From positions 1-48,583 of the forward strand of contig SUVL01000021.1 in the NCBI GenBank assembly GCA_015062005.1: a stretch of 48,583 nt of DNA, written 5' to 3'. The notes below the pieces were generated by a model that worked only from the letters and a program-made list of their open reading frames with translations, was not told where the DNA came from and ran no database searches. Below are positions 45,153 to 48,583 of this stretch, piece by piece. How positions within the stretch are numbered: position 1 is the first letter of the stretch; every line of letters begins with the position of its first letter. The stretch comes from Akkermansiaceae bacterium. Lineage in GTDB: Bacteria; Verrucomicrobiota; Verrucomicrobiia; Verrucomicrobiales; Akkermansiaceae. The translations under genes and the position numbers were made by a program.

Positions 45153-45224
45153 ATCAGGAACGGATGTTCTGATTATACTTTTTCCAAAGACCTCCCGAGT
45201 GGCCGCTCAGGGAGGTCTTCTTTT
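45153..45224 (+). ncRNA. Small RNA A, about 72 nt, putative type I antitoxin family
   Basis: The predicted transcript starts with ATCAGGAAC, which folds back on GTTCTGAT with a one-base bulge. It continues through an unpaired linker TATACTTTTTCC and ends in a perfect 10-bp stem (AAGACCTCCC with GGGAGGTCTT) followed by CTTTT. Size, order of elements and promoter match small RNA B at 47355, but linker and terminator stem sequences differ. The adjacent toxin-like ORF is truncated and lacks the leader the RNA would target, so this copy may be an orphan. The role is inferred from copy B. Confidence 0.65.
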
Positions 45225-45290
45225 AGCCTTGCCTAAATTTGACGCATGGCTATACAATAAGGGCATCGGAACAATTGCTCTCTGATATGA

Positions 45291-45764
45291 TTTTCTCGGA
45301 ACGCTCTCTCGTCTAGCACCGGGCGCATTCTGTGCCGCCCGTCTTACAGCTTCCCGGCCAGTATCTCGCCCATCGACAGCACTGCCATCTACGACAAGAG
45401 TCTGTACGAGGCTGAGGAATCCGCCAACAAGTTCGAGACGGAGCTCATTCAGGCAATCACCGGCTTACCCAATATCCGGTGGTGGCATCGCAATATCGCG
45501 CGAACGGGTTTTGCCATCAATGGCTTTATCAACCACTATCCGGATTTTATCGTGAGAACGCGCTCCGGGAAGATAGTCATCATCGAGACCAAGGGCGACC
45601 ATCTGGCCAATGAGGAGACACTGGCCAAGCTGCACTTGGGCAGAGCGTGGCAAGCACAAGCCGGGCCGGGGTATCGCTATTTCCTCGTGTTCCAGGACAA
45701 GGATATCAGCATGACCGGGGCTTACCCCATGAGCGAGTTCCTCAAGATTCTGGCCGAACTGTAA
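45291..45764 (+). pseudogene. C-terminal fragment of a type III restriction enzyme Res subunit
   Basis: The frame is open from 45291 without a start. From 45321 it reads GRILCRPSYSF, then IYDKSLYEAEESANKFETEL, WWHRNIARTGFAINGFINHY, PDFIVRTRSGKIVIIETKGD and YRYFLVFQDKDISMTGAYPM. This is the PD-(D/E)XK nuclease end of type III Res proteins, with the catalytic PDF...ExK visible. The helicase part, roughly the first 800 residues, is missing. The first 106 bases of the recognisable part (45317-45422) recur at 47442-47547 with one mismatch. The fragment is not expected to be functional. Confidence 0.75.
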
Positions 45765-45954
45765 ACAACGCACAAAACACCACCTTGCACCACATGACCC
45801 GCACCCGGCAGACCAAGGGCTCCACTTCGAGCGAATCCTCGCCTTTTGCGCCATCGGCAACAAAAATGCAGGAAACTCGCTACAAAATGCCCGCCACGCT
45901 TGAACAGAGGGGCGGGAATTGATATAACAACCGGTGACATATACGCGCTTAGTT

Positions 45955-46569
45955 ATGACCATCTTCCGTAAAATCCTTGCCACCACTGCCCTGTGCCTTG
46001 CGGCGCTGGGGGTGAATAGCTGCCAGACCGTTGAGCAGAGAATGATATCTGAGCTTTCAGAAAGCATGGGAGATTTCGATGCAGATTCTCTCTATGCTGC
46101 CTATGTTAAGCAGTATAATGGAGAATCCGCTTGGAGATTGCGAAAAGCGGCTGCAGATGCAGCGATGATTCGAATTTGTGTAGGCGGTGGCAATATAGAG
46201 ATGGAATACTATCCGCTCGCCGATGATGAGGCAGCAGCCGTTCGCGAAGTTCTGGCAGAAATAGAAGAAGCCCCGGCTCTTAATTACAGCACTTGGCTGG
46301 AGGAGCAACATGACCAACGCTTCGGTCCTCAACCATTTTCTCCGCTCTATTGGTGCACCATGGAGTTTGTTGCAGATGATGGTCACGTGTTGCATACATT
46401 CTACGGATTTGACTCTGATTTGGGAGATGTATCCAAGGCTGCAGAGTACCGCACTAACGCATACCGACCGGCCTACATGCTCCCGGCGGTAAGCCTGAAC
46501 CGATGGAAGTCTCTTCCGTTCCACGCTCGCACCAAGGCACGACTCCGAGAGCTGCACAAGAATCATTAA
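45955..46569 (+). CDS. Putative lipoprotein of unknown function
   Basis: The start at 45955 gives 204 residues with a lipoprotein signal: MTIFRKILATTALCLAALG followed by VNSC, where the cysteine would be lipidated. The rest is a mixed alpha/beta domain with EYYPLADDEAAAVREVLAEI and FVADDGHVLHTFYGFDSDLG. I do not recognise the family. The start seven codons earlier is less likely because it would put charged residues ahead of the signal. It is the only intact ordinary gene in the right-end repeat island. The 190 bases before it show nothing clear. Confidence 0.65.
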   Translation: MTIFRKILATTALCLAALGVNSCQTVEQRMISELSESMGDFDADSLYAAYVKQYNGESAWRLRKAAADAAMIRICVGGGNIEMEYYPLADDEAAAVREVLAEIEEAPALNYSTWLEEQHDQRFGPQPFSPLYWCTMEFVADDGHVLHTFYGFDSDLGDVSKAAEYRTNAYRPAYMLPAVSLNRWKSLPFHARTKARLRELHKNH

Positions 46570-46584
46570 GCACCTTACCATTTT

Positions 46585-46930
46585 AGCTCCCGTCTATCGC
46601 TTGTAAGTGGCTTTTTATCCCCTTGCAAGCGATGTTTCATTCTAGGTTGGAGCTCGCTGAAAAATGGTGCTTAAACTACTGATTCTGTACAGCTTCTCTG
46701 TTCGAAACATCTTTGCTTGCCTATATGGCTCCATCTGCTCAAAACAGCCTAAACGCACAGAATCAATACATTGTAGATTCGAACCATCTTTGCCTACCCT
46801 AAAAAGCATTTGAGCTTAGCAAAAGGAGCTTCCAGCTTCGAGTTCGGGCTTCGCCCTCCTTTCTACGCCGTGACAGGTAGGCATGCTTCCGTCTTCGGGC
46901 TGAGCCCTACGCCGCGACAAGTAGGCTTTT
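46585..46930. repeat. Intergenic repeat of about 340 bp, copy 1
   Basis: From the dyad ATCGCTTGTAAG/CTTGCAAGCGAT near 46605-46633 to GACAAGTAGGCTTTT ending at 46930, this stretch matches 47745-48146. Internal inverted sequences include TGATTCTGT with ACAGAATCA, and two TTCGAAACATCTTT-like motifs. No coding frame is shared. The end carries the palindromic unit ATGCTTCCGTCTTCGGGCTG with CCTACGCCGCGACAAGTAGG (46882-46927). It is probably a non-autonomous mobile or RNA-like repeat. Confidence 0.65.
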
Positions 46931-46981
46931 GGAGACGTTTACTAACGCAACAACATGACAACAAACTCTCATCTGCCGGGC

Positions 46982-47010
46982 TTGAACAGGATGTGGCTAT
47001 ATGGTAGGAT
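46982..47010 (+). promoter_or_regulatory. Candidate promoter of the toxin-like ORF
   Basis: TTGAAC (46982-46987), 17-base spacer, TAGGAT (47005-47010). Start near 47017 would give a leader of about 138 bases that can fold into several stems: CTATCAG/CTGATAG, CAGCGGA/TCCGCTG and an enclosing CTACG/CGTAG. Matches to consensus are moderate. Confidence 0.5.
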
Positions 47011-47154
47011 GCTTCTGCTCTTCCGCTATCAGTTCCGGCTGATAGGTGTCTACGGCATTTCTCAGCGGAGAGTAAACCGGTCCTGTCCGCTGTGGGTATC
47101 GTAGCCGCAAGGGTACGGAACAGCAGACGAATCTGACTGGAGGAGATTGAAATC

Positions 47155-47232
47155 ATGAACGCTCGTATCATGATAGAGCTGATAATGCTCATTCTGCAGG
47201 TTGTCCTGTTTGTGATGAACTTCATCCGATGA
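47155..47232 (+). CDS. Small hydrophobic peptide, candidate type I toxin
   Basis: The 25-codon ORF begins MNARIMIELIMLILQ, continues VVLFVMNF and ends IR. It is a single short membrane-spanning segment with one acid and basic ends, the composition seen in type I toxins such as Ibs, TisB or ShoB. GGAGGAG at 47139-47145 lies nine bases before the ATG, the strongest ribosome site I noticed in the window. A long folded leader precedes it and a perfect 11-bp hairpin follows at 47245. A separate small RNA gene 120 bp downstream can pair with its ribosome site. I know no family that it matches by eye. Toxicity is inferred from architecture only. Confidence 0.6.
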   Translation: MNARIMIELIMLILQVVLFVMNFIR

Positions 47233-47244
47233 GCATGTAGGCTC

Positions 47245-47273
47245 CGTCAGGTGGGAGGGCCGCCCACCTGACG
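47245..47273 (+). terminator. 3' stem-loop of the toxin-like message
   Basis: CGTCAGGTGGG pairs perfectly with CCCACCTGACG around a seven-base loop, 12 bases after the stop codon. The following sequence is pyrimidine-rich but lacks a clean T-run, so termination may be inefficient or need Rho. The truncated copy keeps an equivalent hairpin of different sequence at 45050-45073. Confidence 0.6.
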
Positions 47274-47320
47274 CTCTCCTCTACTCCTCTACTTTTTACT
47301 GTCTTTGATGTTTTCGGGGA

Positions 47321-47348
47321 TTGACAAAAAGCTCTAATACGCTATAAT
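47321..47348 (+). promoter_or_regulatory. Promoter of small RNA B
   Basis: TTGACA (47321-47326), 16-base spacer, TATAAT (47343-47348). Both hexamers are perfect, the best promoter in the window, as expected for an abundant antisense RNA. Confidence 0.88.
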
Positions 47349-47354
47349 AGCTGC

Positions 47355-47426
47355 ATCAGGAAACGAGCAACCTGATAACAATCTCCTGAAACACCTCCGG
47401 CGGCCCCCAGAGGTGTTTCTTTTTTT
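47355..47426 (+). ncRNA. Small RNA B, about 72 nt, candidate antitoxin RNA
   Basis: The predicted RNA starts ATCAGG, pairing with CCTGAT (47371-47376). It has an unpaired linker AACAATCTCCT (47377-47387) and ends in a perfect 10-bp terminator stem (GAAACACCTC with GAGGTGTTTC) followed by seven T. The linker bases CAATCTCCT (47379-47387) are perfectly complementary to AGGAGATTG at 47141-47149, which is the ribosome site of the 25-codon ORF. Three more pairs (GAT with ATC) can form beyond a two-base internal loop. This resembles IstR-1, OhsC and OrzO antitoxins in size and target. Those are encoded divergently from their toxins, whereas this one lies downstream on the same strand. Confidence 0.72.
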
Positions 47427-47441
47427 GGTGCACGCTTTGGC

Positions 47442-47547
47442 CACCGGGCGCATTCTGTGCCGCCCGTCTTACAGCTTCCCGGCCAGCATCTCGCCCATCG
47501 ACAGCACTGCCATCTACGACAAGAGTCTGTACGAGGCTGAGGAATCC
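47442..47547 (+). pseudogene. Short fragment of a type III Res gene, second copy
   Basis: These 106 bases repeat 45317-45422 with a single mismatch and encode ILCRPSYSFPASISPIDST followed by AIYDKSLYEAEES. The similarity stops sharply on both sides. It begins 15 bases after the small RNA B terminator. Confidence 0.75.
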
Positions 47548-47554
47548 TGCATAC

Positions 47555-47692
47555 ATGCGAGTCTTAGCCCCGTCTTCCTTCCTATTACTGATATTTCCCT
47601 TAGTAGGCGTGGGGCTGCTCAGCTTCTCTGTCATTTCTTTGAGTTTGGCTATTCGCAAGTCAACCAAGGAGACTGCAATAGGAAAAAGTTGA
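47555..47692 (+). CDS. Possible 45-residue membrane peptide
   Basis: An ATG at 47555 opens MRVLAPSSFLLLIFPLVGVG, then LLSFSVISLSLAIRK and a basic-polar tail, giving one clear membrane segment. GAGGA lies 12 bases upstream, a little far. The opposite strand also has an open frame here. It lies directly after the Res fragment. It may be another small toxin-like peptide or a chance frame. Confidence 0.3.
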   Translation: MRVLAPSSFLLLIFPLVGVGLLSFSVISLSLAIRKSTKETAIGKS

Positions 47693-47744
47693 AGCTTCAA
47701 TTTTTGCGCACAACACCACCCGCAAGATTAGGCCGTCCAAGAAT

Positions 47745-48146
47745 GAGCCCCAGCCCTAGTCCATCGCTTGCTGCCTGTCTCGGTGTAGACTTAGCGGAAA
47801 CGGAGTGCCTTTTTATCCCCTTGCAAGCGATGTTTCATATTAGGTTGGCACTCGGTGAAAAATGCACCTTAAACAACTGATTCTGTGTAGCTTCGCAGTT
47901 CGAAACATCTTTGCTTGCGAATACGTCTCCATTACCTCAAAACCGCCTACTTGTCTCGGCGTAGCACGCAGTGCGAAGACGGAAGCATACAGAATCAACA
48001 GATTGTAGATTCGAGACATCTTTAGTGCCCCTAAAAAGCATTTGAGCTTAGGAAAAGAGGCTTCCGGCTTCTCTTCGATACGCCGTGACAGGTAGGCATG
48101 CTTCCGTCTTCGGGCTGCGCCCTACGCCGCGACAAGTAGGCTTTTT
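47745..48146. repeat. Intergenic repeat of about 340 bp, copy 2, with nested insertions
   Basis: This copy matches 46585-46930 but is longer because of two extra short units. One is at about 47771-47806, inside the loop of the CGCTTGC/GCAAGCG dyad. The other, at about 47946-47988, reads CTACTTGTCTCGGCGTAGC and GCGAAGACGGAAGCAT. Both resemble, in reverse, the palindromic unit at the end of each repeat copy (48096-48142 here). This indicates that the short unit inserts independently. Confidence 0.65.
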
Positions 48147-48262
48147 GGTCTTTTGGAGCCGTTTTGCGCCCGGCGGGGCGGTGGCGGGGCTTGCAAGCGC
48201 CAGGGTGGGCATAGCTTTAGCGAAGCCCCCTGCAATGACTAAGCGGGCGTAGGTATTGAAAA

Positions 48263-48373
48263 TCAAAAATGCTTTATGGCATATGCTCTGCCTGCACCAG
48301 TTTTGAGATATCGCTCATATGCAAAGGCTTTTTCTTTGTCTCGGAAAGCAATGGCGGTTTCAATATACCATGG
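48263..48373 (-). pseudogene. C-terminal fragment of a GIY-YIG nuclease-like protein
   Basis: Read on the minus strand the fragment gives PWYIETAIAFRDKEKAFAYE, then RYLKTGAGRAYAIKHF and a stop. The FRDKEKAxxxERYLKxGxGRAxAxKHF pattern is the end of small GIY-YIG domain proteins (YhbQ/UPF0213-like). The N-terminal GIY-YIG half is absent; upstream sequence is a tandem 19-bp repeat and unrelated frames. Confidence 0.65.
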
Positions 48374-48375
48374 TG

Positions 48376-48413
48376 CACTTTTTGCTATTGACCCCACTTT
48401 TTGCTATTGACCC
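48376..48413. repeat. Two perfect tandem copies of a 19-bp unit
   Basis: CACTTTTTGCTATTGACCC occurs twice without a gap. It lies exactly where the GIY-YIG fragment loses similarity, so it may mark a replication-slippage or insertion scar. Confidence 0.8.
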
Positions 48414-48521
48414 TGATGTATTTGGTATTTTCGGCATGTAACGTGCCATGGTGGTTTGCCCGCTTCCGCACATTCGTGCTTCAGCGTGGCAGCCTCCCTT
48501 TTTTATTTCGCGTTGCTGCAT

Positions 48522-48570
48522 AAAAAAGTTGGCTTGGCAAACCCAAAGGCTTGCCAAGCCGAAGTTTTTT
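48522..48570. terminator. Strong bidirectional terminator
   Basis: GGCTTGGCAA (48531-48540) pairs perfectly with TTGCCAAGCC (48551-48560). AAAAAAG precedes the stem and GAAGTTTTTT follows, so it can work on both strands. The gene it serves is probably to the right of the window or the decayed GIY-YIG gene. Confidence 0.8.
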
Positions 48571-48583
48571 CTCCGAAAAAACG

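Noticed and set aside
45794..45922. Short plus-strand frame starting MTRTRQTKG between the Res fragment and the lipoprotein gene
   Set aside because: No ribosome site, no recognisable family and low-complexity Ser/Thr content; it could be a remnant but support is too thin.

Overview
The window looks like chromosomal DNA from a GC-rich Verrucomicrobiota bacterium, most likely close to Akkermansiaceae. That placement is an inference. It rests on lysine synthesis through LL-diaminopimelate aminotransferase (dapL), a type III glutamine synthetase, a Bacteroidetes/PVC-style PurF with an unprocessed leader, a bactofilin beside pyrH-frr, and many secreted ankyrin proteins. No rRNA or tRNA gene was seen.

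Layout. The left end (1-708) holds the tail of an AAA/DUF4143 protein and decayed sequence. A sigma54 activator with a GAF domain (709-2211, minus) precedes gltB (minus). gltB is divergent from a plus-strand run glnN-purF-carA-nadE-carB-dapF-dapL (7251-18398). Both sides of the divergent region carry near-perfect sigma54 -24/-12 promoters, so the activator probably controls ammonia assimilation and the glutamine- or ammonia-consuming enzymes behind it. A lone tyrosine recombinase follows, then pyrH-frr-bactofilin ending in a strong terminator. Next is a plus-strand array of secreted proteins (21876-29496), three of which share an unassigned beta-rich domain joined to ankyrin repeats, and a decayed paralogue. 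On the minus strand are a degenerate SGNH-like secreted protein, a PMCA-type calcium ATPase, and an iron-uptake unit feoA-feoB-(Cys-rich FeoB partner)-porin, with two DtxR-type boxes at its promoter. Then come ilvD, a POT-like transporter, an ankyrin membrane protein and a probably leaderless membrane protein gene.

The right end (about 44.5-48.58 kb) is a repeat-rich island of gene fragments: type III restriction subunit pieces, a GIY-YIG nuclease piece, a lipoprotein gene and a roughly 340-bp intergenic repeat in two or three copies. Inside it I find what I consider the best candidate for an undescribed system. A 25-codon hydrophobic ORF has a very strong Shine-Dalgarno and a long folded leader. 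It is followed on the same strand by a gene for a roughly 72-nt RNA with its own consensus promoter, a 5' hairpin, a terminator hairpin, and a single-stranded linker that is perfectly complementary over 9 nt to the ORF's Shine-Dalgarno region. This is the layout expected of a type I toxin-antitoxin pair acting at the ribosome binding site. A second copy 2.2 kb upstream keeps an RNA gene of the same size and fold but with different linker and stem sequences, and has only the last codons of the toxin. Both copies sit just upstream of the same 106-bp fragment of a type III restriction gene.

All functional statements come from reading translations and motifs by eye. No database search, folding program or alignment was run.
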